Both the position numbers and the translations under genes were made by a program. A model generated the notes under the pieces. That model saw nothing but the letters and a program-made list of their open reading frames with translations, was not told the origin of the DNA and did not search any database. A stretch of DNA of 64,000 nt, from the NCBI RefSeq assembly GCF_050717515.1, contig NZ_JBOITL010000027.1, positions 1 through 64,000 on the forward strand, in the 5' to 3' direction. Source of the stretch: Clostridium_AD sp050717515. Its GTDB lineage: Bacteria; Bacillota; Clostridia; Clostridiales; Clostridiaceae. Below are positions 50,283 through 59,027 of the stretch, piece by piece. Position 1 is the stretch's first letter; every line of letters begins with the position of its first letter.

Positions 50283-51146
50283 ATGAAAGAGATTTATTTA
50301 AATAAAGAAGGAGTTAAGGCAAGAATCCATGAGTGGGGAAATTCAGAAAAACCAACAATTATATGCTTCCATGGCTTAGGGAGTACAAGCCTCAGTTTTA
50401 TTGAATTAGGACATTTCTTACAGAATGAATATCATATTATATCTATAGATTTACCAGGTCATGGGAAAACACCTGACTTTTTAAAAGAAGAAGATTATGA
50501 GATGCCTAATATGATTAACTGGATTGACAAAATTGTTTCTAACATAACAAACGATAAATTTTATATATTGGCTCATTCCTGGGGTGCAGACATTGCACTT
50601 CATTATATATCTATTCATCCATCAAAAGTGATTAAGGCTATGCTACTGGATGGTGGATATTATATAAAAACAGATATCTACGCTTACAATGCATTAAGGT
50701 CAGGAATGATAGATTCTTTACAAAAGGAAATAGATTATTATATTAAGGACTTTGATGAATACTGTTTTGATACTTTGCAAGAACATATTGAAGTAGAAAA
50801 GGCTAACTATATTAGATGGTCTTGTTTATTAGAAGAAGCCTCAAGGGATTTAATACGAGTAGAAGAGGGTAAATATAAATACCATGCAAATGCTCGCACT
50901 GCAACAGGTGCTGTAAAGTCAATGTATCATTATCCGCCGGATTCTATTTATAACAGGTTACCAATTTCAATCTATTTGTTGCAAAGTACCTTGCCAGAAT
51001 CTATGAATGAAATTAGAGAAACACTAGTTGAAAAATTTAAGAGTAATACAGGTTCAAAGACAAAGAGAATTGAAGGAGCAGGTCATATGCTCCATTGGGA
51101 TAAACCTGATGAAGTTGTTAAAGAAATTTTATATTGGTTTAAGTAA
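50283..51146 (+). CDS. Alpha/beta hydrolase
   Basis: 287 residues after AAGGAG. FHGLGST (oxyanion), IDLPGHGKTP, AHSWGAD (nucleophile Ser about 100) and GAGHMLHW (catalytic His) are visible. The order fits the general lipase/esterase/epoxide-hydrolase type. It is cytosolic. It follows the methyltransferase by 21 bases and precedes a cyclase-family gene by 34, which suggests a three-gene operon. Confidence 0.88.
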   Translation: MKEIYLNKEGVKARIHEWGNSEKPTIICFHGLGSTSLSFIELGHFLQNEYHIISIDLPGHGKTPDFLKEEDYEMPNMINWIDKIVSNITNDKFYILAHSWGADIALHYISIHPSKVIKAMLLDGGYYIKTDIYAYNALRSGMIDSLQKEIDYYIKDFDEYCFDTLQEHIEVEKANYIRWSCLLEEASRDLIRVEEGKYKYHANARTATGAVKSMYHYPPDSIYNRLPISIYLLQSTLPESMNEIRETLVEKFKSNTGSKTKRIEGAGHMLHWDKPDEVVKEILYWFK

Positions 51147-51180
51147 AGAATTATATACAAAAACAGAATGGAGTGAGACT

Positions 51181-51804
51181 TTGGAACAATTAATAGATTT
51201 AACACATATAATTGAGGATACTATGCCTATTTATCCAGGAGATGTTTCAACAAACTTATTTCAAAATAAGTATCTAAGTATAAACAGCCACAATAATTTT
51301 AGATTAGAAATTAGTATGCATACAGGTACACATATAGATTCACCTATGCATTTAACTGAAAGCAATAAGTACATATCTGAACTATCTGTGGACTCATTTA
51401 TAGCTACGGGTTGTATCCTAGATGTAAGAAATCAACCTATAATACAAATGAAAGCAGTATATGAAGATTTGATAAAAGAAAACAGTATAGTGCTACTTTA
51501 TACCGGATTAGATAAACTTTACGGTATGCCAGAATATTATGAAGATCACCCACTTTTAGACATGGATTTATGCAAATTCTTATTAAAGAAAAATGTTAAA
51601 ATGGTAGGTATAGATATGCCTTCACCAGATAAATCTCCTTTTGAAATTCATAAATTTCTTTTGGAAAATAAAATATGTATAATTGAGAATCTAACCAATA
51701 TAGATAAATTATTGGGTAATAAAAATTTTGAAGTTATGGCCTTTCCATTAAAAATAAAGGCCGATAGTTCAATGGCAAGAGTTATTGCGAGAACTCAATT
51801 GTAA
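51181..51804 (+). CDS. Cyclase-family metal-dependent hydrolase (kynurenine-formamidase-like)
   Basis: The start is TTG 51181, with GGAGTGAG 3 bases upstream; earlier in-frame codons lie in the preceding gene. 207 residues. The family motif is HTGTHIDSPMH (H47, H51, D53, H57), followed by GIDMPSPD and IIENLTN. Members hydrolyse formamide or cyclic bonds using a metal. Coupling to the upstream hydrolase and methyltransferase hints at a shared small-molecule substrate. Confidence 0.88.
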   Translation: MEQLIDLTHIIEDTMPIYPGDVSTNLFQNKYLSINSHNNFRLEISMHTGTHIDSPMHLTESNKYISELSVDSFIATGCILDVRNQPIIQMKAVYEDLIKENSIVLLYTGLDKLYGMPEYYEDHPLLDMDLCKFLLKKNVKMVGIDMPSPDKSPFEIHKFLLENKICIIENLTNIDKLLGNKNFEVMAFPLKIKADSSMARVIARTQL

Positions 51805-51829
51805 TTCAAATGACTGGAGGAAAGCATAA

Positions 51830-52081
51830 ATGGCTATTAATAAAAAAGAGGCTGAATGGCAAGACGTAAAAAAGAAGTGCAAGCTTAATGCTGAAACATT
51901 AAAGCAGGCAAAGGAAATGGGTTTGAATCCCAGGAGCCTAATTAAAAATATTCCGAATAAAAGTGAACAATGGAAAGCACCTGTAAGTGTTTGGATTCAA
52001 GATATGTATGAAGAAAGACAGGCTAAAGCAAATAAGAAGAAAGTTATGAAGGATGAGAAGGATAAAGATTTAATAGTTTAG
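51830..52081 (+). CDS. Small conserved hypothetical protein
   Basis: 83 residues; ACTGGAGG stands 9 bases before ATG. It is highly charged and helical: WQDVKKKCKLNAETLKQAKE, MGLNPRSLIKNIPNKSEQWK, PVSVWIQDMYEERQAKANKK. Similar proteins with NPRSLIKNIPNK and WKAPV occur in bacilli and clostridia, but the role is unknown. It may be part of the operon from 49680 (26-base gap). Confidence 0.7.
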   Translation: MAINKKEAEWQDVKKKCKLNAETLKQAKEMGLNPRSLIKNIPNKSEQWKAPVSVWIQDMYEERQAKANKKKVMKDEKDKDLIV

Positions 52082-52205
52082 GTTTCAGTATATTTGAAGA
52101 ATAAATGATGGTGAGAGGGAAGTAATTTTGATAGCCCACACTGGTTACTAAGTGCCTTTTACACTCCACATATTTTACCGAGTATTTAATCTAAAGGAGA
52201 TATTT

Positions 52206-53033
52206 ATGAAAGTTATAACATTGTTTGAAAATAGAACTATCTCAAAAGAATATAAATGTAAGCATGGCTTATCATTGTATATAGAAACAGCTAATCATAA
52301 GATATTATTTGATACTGGAACAGATCAATCCTTTGCCTATAATGCTAGTAAGTTAGGTGTGAACCTGGAAGATATAGACATAGCCGTTATATCCCATGGC
52401 CATTATGATCATGGTGGTGGCCTAGAAACATTATTAAAACTCAACAGTAAAGCAAAGATTTACATGGGCAAGGGCGCATTTGATAATCATCTAGTAAAAT
52501 TGCTTGGGATTATTAAATTTAATATAGGTTTGAAGAAAGAATTAATCAGTAATAATAGGTTTGTGTTCGTAGATGGATTGGCGAGAATAGATGACGAGCT
52601 TACTTTATTTGGTGACGTTAAGGGTAATAAGCTTCAGCCTAAAGGTAATAATAGGCTATTAAAAGAATGGAGTAATAAATCCATAGAAAAAGATGATTTT
52701 GAACATGAAATAAACCTATTGATTAATGAAGATAACAAAAATAGTCTATTTTGCGGATGTGCTCACAAAGGTATTATTAATATAATTGAGAGAACTAAAG
52801 ATTTCATAGATAGAGATTTAAACACAGTAATTGGTGGATTTCATTTAATGAGAATGAATATTGAAAATCAAGATTCTAAAGCATTTTTAAATAATCTTTC
52901 AGCGGCTCTAATTAGCAGTAGTATTGCTAATTATTATACTTGCCATTGTACTGGTGAAAAAGCTTATAGTTATTTAAGTAAAACCATGAATAATTTAAAT
53001 GAGTTAAAAACAGGAATGATTATTGAAGTATAG
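52206..53033 (+). CDS. Metallo-beta-lactamase-fold hydrolase
   Basis: The start is ATG 52206, with AAAGGAGA 7 bases upstream. 275 residues. SHGHYDHGGGLETL is the HxHxDH zinc motif, with further ligands in FEHEINLLI, GCAHKGIINII and GGFHLM. It resembles the 7,8-dihydropterin-6-methyl-4-aminobenzene 5'-phosphate synthase-like group of MBL proteins that clostridia carry in several copies. The substrate is unknown. Cys pairs near the end (TCHCTG) are unusual but common in this group. Confidence 0.87.
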   Translation: MKVITLFENRTISKEYKCKHGLSLYIETANHKILFDTGTDQSFAYNASKLGVNLEDIDIAVISHGHYDHGGGLETLLKLNSKAKIYMGKGAFDNHLVKLLGIIKFNIGLKKELISNNRFVFVDGLARIDDELTLFGDVKGNKLQPKGNNRLLKEWSNKSIEKDDFEHEINLLINEDNKNSLFCGCAHKGIINIIERTKDFIDRDLNTVIGGFHLMRMNIENQDSKAFLNNLSAALISSSIANYYTCHCTGEKAYSYLSKTMNNLNELKTGMIIEV

Positions 53034-53151
53034 TTAGAAAGGGTAAGTGGAATTATGAATTTAGTTTTATATAGTAAATTAAGCGTTTATATTTAAACAA
53101 ATGATTTATGTGTAATGCTAAATTACAACGATAACAAAAAAGGAGTTTTAG

Positions 53152-53628
53152 ATGAATAATAAAATAGCATATTTAAAGATATATCCCGTTGATTATGAAA
53201 TACTAACAATTATAATGACTTCTGCATTTAATGAAGATACATTTATTCACACTGATTTGAAAGAAGATGGTCCTTCAGGATACAATGACGGTCGCTTAAT
53301 TAAATGGCTTAATGAACATAAAGATTTTGAAAGCTATAAAGTAGTTTATAATAATACTACCATTGGTGCTTATACTGTTGCGATTAATCTTAATGGTGAA
53401 TACAGTTTGGAAATGTTATTTATTGATCCAAAATACAGAAAAAATCATCTGGGAACTATAGTGTGGAAAGATATAGAGAAAAAATATATAGATGCAAAAA
53501 AATGGACGGTTGAAACACCTGATTATTCAAAAAGAAACCACCATTTTTACACTAAAAATTGTGGTTTCGTATTTAGTAGAGAAAACATATGCGATAATGG
53601 CTGTAAATCTTTCATTTTTGAGAAATAA
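53152..53628 (+). CDS. GNAT acetyltransferase
   Basis: 158 residues; AAAAAAGGAG stands 7 bases before ATG. Motif A is MLFIDPKYRKNHLGTIVWKDI, and the C-terminal part has NHHFYTKNCGFVFSRE. The acetyl-CoA loop has NHLG instead of the usual GxGxG/A, a weaker match. The substrate is unknown. It is followed 20 bases later by a cupin gene. Confidence 0.8.
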   Translation: MNNKIAYLKIYPVDYEILTIIMTSAFNEDTFIHTDLKEDGPSGYNDGRLIKWLNEHKDFESYKVVYNNTTIGAYTVAINLNGEYSLEMLFIDPKYRKNHLGTIVWKDIEKKYIDAKKWTVETPDYSKRNHHFYTKNCGFVFSRENICDNGCKSFIFEK

Positions 53629-53648
53629 TTTTAGAAAGGAGCTTTTAC

Positions 53649-54146
53649 ATGGCACAGATATTCACTGAAAATAATATATCATTTGAACTCAGACAATCAC
53701 CTATTCCAGAATTCTCTTGGCATACAAGTCAGAAGTTGTCAGAAATAGTTAAATCAAAACATTTACAATTTGATGTAAGATCCCTTGATCCGGGTAAATA
53801 TTCTTATCCATATCATTTTCATAGAAACTCCGAAGAGATATTTGTAATTTTATCTGGAAAAGCTACACTTCGAACACCAAATAAATTTGTGGAATTAAAT
53901 AAAGGCGATATTGTATTTTTTGAAATTGGACCAGAAGGTGCTCATCAACTTTATAATCATACAGAGGTGCCATGCATGTTCATTGATATAGGTACCAATG
54001 TTGGCCTAGATGTCTGTGAATATCCTGATTCAGGAAAAATAAACATTTTACCCTATCAAGAGATATACCAAAGTAACCAAAAGGTAGATTATTATAAAGG
54101 TGAAGATAAAGTAAGTGAAAAATGGCCGCTGGGAGATATAACTTAG
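53649..54146 (+). CDS. Cupin-domain protein
   Basis: 165 residues after AAAGGAG. One cupin barrel: PGKYSYPYHFHRNSEEIFVIL (first motif with His, His and Glu, about 47-67) and GDIVFFEIGPEGAHQLYNHTE (second motif with the last His). It binds a metal and may act as an isomerase, dioxygenase or sensor. It is similar to small sugar-binding cupins. It probably forms an operon with the GNAT upstream. Confidence 0.88.
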   Translation: MAQIFTENNISFELRQSPIPEFSWHTSQKLSEIVKSKHLQFDVRSLDPGKYSYPYHFHRNSEEIFVILSGKATLRTPNKFVELNKGDIVFFEIGPEGAHQLYNHTEVPCMFIDIGTNVGLDVCEYPDSGKINILPYQEIYQSNQKVDYYKGEDKVSEKWPLGDIT

Positions 54147-54203
54147 TTTTTAATTTATCTTCACTTATTGTGAGGAGAGTCTAAATTTAATCTGGAGGCA
54201 TTT

Positions 54204-54659
54204 ATGAATATTTGTATAGTTGAAAAAAGTATAAAAGAACTTGAACTTATAAAGCCATTATGGGAGCAACTCAATTGTGTTCACTTTGATAAATCAATTT
54301 ATTTTAAGCGTAACTTCGAAAAATTCACCTTCGATAAAAGAGTCAAATCCATTTATGAAAAAGCACAAACTGGTATTATAAAGATAGATATGCTTTGGAA
54401 TAGTGAAACTGAAAATTATGTAGGATATTGTCTAAGTTCAATTAATGATAATTTAGGAGAAATACAATCTATATACATTGAAAATGATTATCGGAAGTTT
54501 GGGTTAGGTGGTAAACTTATGGATAGTTCTTTGAGTTGGTTCAAATTAAATGGAATAACAAATATTGAAATTGGTGTAGTTTATTCAAATGAGGAATCAT
54601 TGCCGTTTTACCAGCGCTATGGTTTTTATGTCGGAACCTATATTTTAAGAAGAAAATGA
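54204..54659 (+). CDS. GNAT acetyltransferase
   Basis: 151 residues; TCTGGAGG stands 8 bases before ATG. Motif A is IYIENDYRKFGLGGKLMDSSL (about 95-115) and the C-terminus has NEESLPFYQRYGFYV. It is a small single-domain enzyme. The N-terminal helix (PLWEQLNCVHFDKSI) fits the YesJ/PhnO-like group. The substrate is unknown. Confidence 0.87.
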   Translation: MNICIVEKSIKELELIKPLWEQLNCVHFDKSIYFKRNFEKFTFDKRVKSIYEKAQTGIIKIDMLWNSETENYVGYCLSSINDNLGEIQSIYIENDYRKFGLGGKLMDSSLSWFKLNGITNIEIGVVYSNEESLPFYQRYGFYVGTYILRRK

Positions 54660-54703
54660 TATTTATATAATAATGAATAATTCAAGTAGAAGTTAGATTT
54701 TAA

Positions 54704-54796
54704 ATTGGATGGAAGACTAAGAGAGCATTATTGGATTAATGAAGATAAATATGATCAACTAAACTATTCAATGCTTAAATGTGAATTTAATGAATA
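54704..54796 (+). pseudogene. GNAT C-terminal fragment
   Basis: The frame reads LDGRLREHYWINEDKYDQL and YSMLKCEFNE then TAA. The EGRLREHYW...DQ...YS(M)L end is typical of RimJ/RimL-type GNATs. There is no start or ribosome site, and only about 30 residues remain. It lies just before the TIM-barrel gene. Confidence 0.6.
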
Positions 54797-54814
54797 AAGA
54801 TGGAGGGGAAAATG

Positions 54815-55540
54815 ATGCAGATAGGATGTTTAGCAAGATATTTTAACTTTTACAAAGAAGAAGTGGAATTTGCACAAAATAATAATTTTGAATTTATGCA
54901 AATATGGTATGACAGCAATGGAATTGCATTGAAGAAAGATCTAAATCCAATAGAAATAATTAAAGAATATGATTTTCCAACGATAATTCATGCTGTTTTG
55001 GATATAAATGAATTTGAAGAACATGTACCAAAACTAATTGAAATACTAAAATATTTAGGACACCATGAGTTAATAATTCATCCAATATGTAAAAGTGAAG
55101 AAATAACTACACAAACAATATATAAGCTATCAGATAAAGTAAGCTTTGCTTTAGGGGAACTATCAAAAGAAAATATAACTTTATACTTAGAAAATAACAG
55201 TAGATTAGATCCGATTTTTAATCAACCATATGAACTAGAAATTATGTTTGGGCAAAACCCAAATCTTCAATTCCTTCTTGATATAGCTCATATAGATAGC
55301 TATGACCATCTTAAATCTATGATTACAATAAAGATGCCTAAGATACTACATGTTGCAGATAGACATCTGGAAGTGATTCATGAACATCTACCTATAGGAC
55401 AAGGCAATATAGATTTCAAGCATATATTCGCCAATATATTGCAGGATTTTCATGGCAAGATAATATTAGAAATTGTACAAGGCTCAAGTGATATAATTAG
55501 TTCAAAGACTAGGATTGAGCAGTACTGCCGAATCATATAA
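54815..55540 (+). CDS. Xylose-isomerase-like TIM-barrel protein
   Basis: GGAGGGG lies 6 bases before ATG 54815 (ATG 54812 and 54800 are also in frame). About 241 residues. It has the pattern of AP-endonuclease-2/sugar-isomerase barrels: MQIGCLARYF at the start, IIHAVLDINEFEEH, LYLENNS (Glu), LDIAHIDSYDH, HVADRHLE and ILEIVQGSSD. It is a metal-dependent isomerase or epimerase candidate with unknown sugar. It is cytosolic. Confidence 0.78.
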   Translation: MQIGCLARYFNFYKEEVEFAQNNNFEFMQIWYDSNGIALKKDLNPIEIIKEYDFPTIIHAVLDINEFEEHVPKLIEILKYLGHHELIIHPICKSEEITTQTIYKLSDKVSFALGELSKENITLYLENNSRLDPIFNQPYELEIMFGQNPNLQFLLDIAHIDSYDHLKSMITIKMPKILHVADRHLEVIHEHLPIGQGNIDFKHIFANILQDFHGKIILEIVQGSSDIISSKTRIEQYCRII

Positions 55541-55719
55541 ATCTTTGTTTTTCATATTTTATACAACTTAAAACTTAGGAAGAGAGAATTTTGAAAAAGA
55601 ATAAACTGCTTACAATTTACAGAAATACAAGATACAGAACAGTAAATTTTAAGATTAAATAATAGTTGAAAATTTTTAAGCATATATAATAAGGGGAAAT
55701 AAGTTGGGGGTAATTTAAT

Positions 55720-56220
55720 ATGAGATTAAATTACATGTTTTATTCGGTTTGCGCAATATTTATAATTAGTTTAATTGTAATATTAACTGCTGTAATAAGA
55801 GGCAATAAAGCTTTCAAAAGACTATTAATTATTATTATCCCACTAACAATTTTTTTAGTATTATATTTTTTGAATTATGACTTTAATATTTTTATAAAGA
55901 GTAATTTTTTTTCACGGCATACCTATACTGTTACCCATTTAGATAGTACAAAAGTAGATATACCATTACCCCCTAATTCTGTATGGCTACTTAAAACTCC
56001 AACTGATATTTATTATAGCAAGTATGATGTTAATAAGTGTAGGGAATTCTTCAATTCAGTGCTAAAGGAAATGAAACAAGATAATAAAATAAGAAACTAT
56101 TATTATGATAATGATCAAAAGACTTACACTATAGAAATAAAAGGAACTCCGAATATAAAAATCACTCTTATTGGAGATAGTGATACTAGAAGATATGGAA
56201 TTTCTAACCCTAACTATTAA
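55720..56220 (+). CDS. Membrane-anchored hypothetical protein
   Basis: 166 residues; GGGGGTAA stands 6 bases before ATG. Two hydrophobic helices (about 7-27 and 34-55) are followed by an extracytoplasmic domain of about 110 residues (VDIPLPPNSVWLLKTPTDIYYS, ending IKITLIGDSDTRR). There are no catalytic motifs. The function is unknown. The gap upstream (55541-55719) has only a 23-residue TTG frame with GGAAGAGAG. Confidence 0.6.
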   Translation: MRLNYMFYSVCAIFIISLIVILTAVIRGNKAFKRLLIIIIPLTIFLVLYFLNYDFNIFIKSNFFSRHTYTVTHLDSTKVDIPLPPNSVWLLKTPTDIYYSKYDVNKCREFFNSVLKEMKQDNKIRNYYYDNDQKTYTIEIKGTPNIKITLIGDSDTRRYGISNPNY

Positions 56221-56313
56221 ATTCTAAATATCACAGACTAATAGAGAAAAACACAGTAAAATTAGTTCTCAATAGGATATGGCTTCAAACGTGGAGGTAT
56301 TCATTTAGGTCCA

Positions 56314-56625
56314 TTGGGCATATTTGGTATTCCTTTAGCAATTGCTTCCTTTGTGCTGAATTTATTAATTGTATATAATTTATTTATGGGAATTAAGGAT
56401 ATGGCGGAAAAACGAGAACAATCTGATTTAGTGAAAGAGTCTGATGAAAAATGGAATCAATATAAGCTGTTACAGATTGCAGCATTATGCTCATTTTTCT
56501 TTGTTTTCATACCTCTATTAGGCGTACTTTATATTATTGGAATTTTAGTAGCCTCAATACTAATTATAATAGGTATAATGGGCTTTATAAAAAGGTGCAG
56601 TGAAATTTTAAACACTTTGAAATGA
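56314..56625 (+). CDS. Two-helix membrane protein
   Basis: 103 residues from TTG 56314 with TTTAGG upstream. Hydrophobic helices at about 3-25 and 52-90 flank a charged loop (KDMAEKREQSDLVKESDEKW). The same frame continues upstream without a stop as GGIHLGP, so the start is uncertain. Repeat copy 9, with a clear terminator, begins 15 bases after the stop. Confidence 0.55.
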   Translation: MGIFGIPLAIASFVLNLLIVYNLFMGIKDMAEKREQSDLVKESDEKWNQYKLLQIAALCSFFFVFIPLLGVLYIIGILVASILIIIGIMGFIKRCSEILNTLK

Positions 56626-56640
56626 TTTACTACACTTTTA

Positions 56641-56710
56641 TCCACCTTAGTTGGTGGATTTTTTTATATGGATTTGTGTAAATTTATGGGTTATAATCTA
56701 TATATAGGTT
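56641..56710 (+). repeat. Intergenic repeat, copy 9
   Basis: A perfect terminator (TCCACC-TTAGTT-GGTGGA, 56641-56658, then seven Ts) leads to TTATATGGATTTGTGTAAATT and the TATAATCTATATATAGG core. It ends at GTT, followed by GAAACTTACGC. The tail is absent. Confidence 0.8.
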
Positions 56711-56810
56711 GAAACTTACGCAATGGCAAAATCACCTTCCAAAATCAAAGATAATAACTATCTTAAATTTAAGATCATTAGAAACAACACATAATTTATG
56801 GGGGGCTAAT

Positions 56811-57407
56811 ATGAAAACAACTGATGATATTACGAAATTTATATTTCTTGAGAGTAATCCTGAAAAAGCAGATATTATCTTTATACCTGGAGGAGCTTAT
56901 GCTGAATTAGCAGAAAACGCAGCCGTACTCTGGAAAAGCGGATATGCGCCACTTATTCTTCCATCGGGTAAATACGGTGTTAAACGCGGATACTTTCCCA
57001 AACCATTATCAAAATCAGAAAAATATAATGGAACCTATAATACAGAATGGGATTTTTTAAAAGATGTTTTAATTAAAAATGGTGTTGATGAAAATTCAAT
57101 TTTAAGAGAGGATAATGCGCAGTTCACATATGAAAATGCGTTCAAATCTCGTGAGATTACAGACAAATTAAATTTACATATAAATAAAGCAATAATATGT
57201 TGTAAAGCTTTCCACGCAAGACGTTGTTATATGTATTATCAATGGGCATATCCAGATACAGAATTAATTATTTGTCCATCTGAGGTTCAAGGAATAAGTA
57301 GGGATAATTGGTTTGTTACAGAGAATGGTGTAGATAAAGTAATGGGTGAATTAACTAGATGTGGTTCACAGCTTAAAGATTATATTATGGGATTTACTAA
57401 AGATTAA
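56811..57407 (+). CDS. YdcF/DUF218-family protein
   Basis: The start is ATG 56811, 6 bases after GGGGGG; the frame is open back to repeat copy 9, but without a ribosome site. 198 residues. It has IIFIPGGAYAELAENAAVLW, GYAPLILPSGKYG, ENAFKSREI, and KAIICCKAFHARRCYMYYQ, the DUF218 pattern (SanA/YdcF-like). No membrane helix is visible, unlike SanA. Members are thought to bind nucleotide or lipid-linked substrates. The function is unknown. Confidence 0.78.
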   Translation: MKTTDDITKFIFLESNPEKADIIFIPGGAYAELAENAAVLWKSGYAPLILPSGKYGVKRGYFPKPLSKSEKYNGTYNTEWDFLKDVLIKNGVDENSILREDNAQFTYENAFKSREITDKLNLHINKAIICCKAFHARRCYMYYQWAYPDTELIICPSEVQGISRDNWFVTENGVDKVMGELTRCGSQLKDYIMGFTKD

Positions 57408-57547
57408 TTGGTAAGTTACAGATTTTTTATTCTTTGCGAGTTTTTTAATAAGAAACGACATAAATTCACTTTGGCTAATAAGTTCTTTTGGACATTAGTA
57501 TAATCAAAGAAGATTCAAATGCTGTCAAAATAATGGGAGGAAAACTA

Positions 57548-58159
57548 ATGGACAAGCGAAAAATCTTTGTTATAGGCGATAGTGTGTCAATACACTATGG
57601 TCCATATCTTAAGAAAATGATAAAGCATAAGTTTGAGTATGATAGAAAAAGAGGTGTAGAAGGAGCATTAACAGATTTAGATAGACCCATTGGAGCTAAT
57701 GCAGGAGATAGTGGAATGGTTATGGAGTATTTAGCAGAGGAATATATGAAAAATACAAAATATGAAATATTACTTATCAATTGTGGCTTACACGATGCTC
57801 GAGTAGATAGGGTTTCTAATAAAATTCAGGTTGAATTGGAAGAGTACAAAATTAATTTAACTAATATAATTCAAATATCAAAAACCATGGCAAAAAAGAT
57901 TATATGGGTTGGATTAACACCGGTTATAGATGAGATTCATAATTCAAGAAAAGAAGGGGTTTTAAGGTATAGTAAAGATATTCATGCTTACGATATTGCT
58001 GCAAAAGAACTAATGAAGCAATATAACATACCCTGTATAGATATGTATAACTTTACTAGAGATTTGGGAACTGATATTTATTTAGATCATGTTCATTTCA
58101 AAGAAGAAATTAGAGAACTGCAAGCAGCATTTATTGCTGATTATTTGAATTGTATATAA
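57548..58159 (+). CDS. SGNH/GDSL hydrolase
   Basis: The start is ATG 57548, with GGGAGG 8 bases upstream. 203 residues. VIGDSVS (Ser block I), GANAGDSGMV (block II Gly), INCGLHDARV (block III Asn-like) and YLDHVHF (block V Asp and His) are in order. It is a serine esterase or acylhydrolase of small molecules, and lacks a signal peptide. It is distinct from the broken SGNH gene at 43732. Confidence 0.83.
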   Translation: MDKRKIFVIGDSVSIHYGPYLKKMIKHKFEYDRKRGVEGALTDLDRPIGANAGDSGMVMEYLAEEYMKNTKYEILLINCGLHDARVDRVSNKIQVELEEYKINLTNIIQISKTMAKKIIWVGLTPVIDEIHNSRKEGVLRYSKDIHAYDIAAKELMKQYNIPCIDMYNFTRDLGTDIYLDHVHFKEEIRELQAAFIADYLNCI

Positions 58160-58186
58160 ATAACAAAAAAATTAGGAGGATAAAGT

Positions 58187-58810
58187 ATGAATACATCAAA
58201 ACCAAAGATCTTTATTCTAGTTTTATCATTTGTATTGATTTTAACTGGTTGTGGAGGAACTAAGAAAGAGAAACCTGTAATTTATCTGTATCCAACTTCG
58301 CAGCAGACGGTTAGCGTGAAATTAGAGTATAAAGGTGACCTTACTTGTACCTATCCAGACTATAAAAATGGCTGGAAAGTAAAAGCTGAGCCAGATGGCA
58401 CATTAACTAATCTGGCTGACAACAGAGAATATTCATATTTGTACTGGGAAGGAATTTCTAATGATAAGTGGGATATGTCAAAGGGTTTTGTAGTGAAAGG
58501 ATCTGAAACAGAGAAATTTCTTCAAGAAAAACTTGAGTATTTGGGATTAACACCAAAAGAATATAACGAATTTATAGTATATTGGCTTCCCGTTATGAAA
58601 GAGAATAAATATAATCTTATAACCTTTGCTGGTGAAGCGTATGAAAATATAGCAAAGCTTACTATAACTCCAAAACCTGATTCTATATTAAGGGTAATGA
58701 TGGTTTTTAAGCCACTGAATAAATCTATAAAGATAGTAGAACAAGAGCTAAAACCCTTCGTGAGGAGTGGATTTACAGTTGTTGAGTGGGGCGGAACTGA
58801 ATTAAAGTAA
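58187..58810 (+). CDS. Lipoprotein of unknown function
   Basis: 207 residues; TTAGGAGG stands 7 bases before ATG. A signal peptide with lipobox LILTGCGG (Cys about 22) anchors it outside the membrane. KPVIYLYPTSQQTVSVKLEY and GWKVKAEPDGTLTN are typical of a family of bacterial surface proteins with that KPVIYLYP start. No catalytic motif is visible. It ends with WGGTELK. The function is unknown. Confidence 0.8.
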   Translation: MNTSKPKIFILVLSFVLILTGCGGTKKEKPVIYLYPTSQQTVSVKLEYKGDLTCTYPDYKNGWKVKAEPDGTLTNLADNREYSYLYWEGISNDKWDMSKGFVVKGSETEKFLQEKLEYLGLTPKEYNEFIVYWLPVMKENKYNLITFAGEAYENIAKLTITPKPDSILRVMMVFKPLNKSIKIVEQELKPFVRSGFTVVEWGGTELK

Positions 58811-59027
58811 TTCATCAATGGGATTTCGAATTTGTTATGGATATGAATGTTGCAATAAATATATAATTGGTTCAGAGTATACGGAATGATAATAATTTGA
58901 TAGATAGGGGTATACAAATGCAAAATCAAACTTTATTAAAAAAGTTGCAGAGCAAGCAAGCAAGAAAAGAATTCGGAAAACGGTATTAACTTCCTATAAA
59001 GGTGTTGAAAATAAGGGGGGTATTAAA
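58811..59027. other. Gap with a probable gene fragment
   Basis: About 58930-59015 reads FIKKVAEQASKKRIRKTVLT, YKGVENK in one frame without a start, and ATG 58919 opens only 23 codons in another. The former may be a remnant. The ribosome site of the next gene (GGGGGGT) is at the right edge. Confidence 0.3.

Noticed and set aside
58522..58929. Reverse-strand reading frame opposite the lipoprotein gene
   Set aside because: The composition is that of an antisense shadow (rich in Ile/Tyr/Ser/Leu), with no domain; the + strand has a clear lipoprotein.
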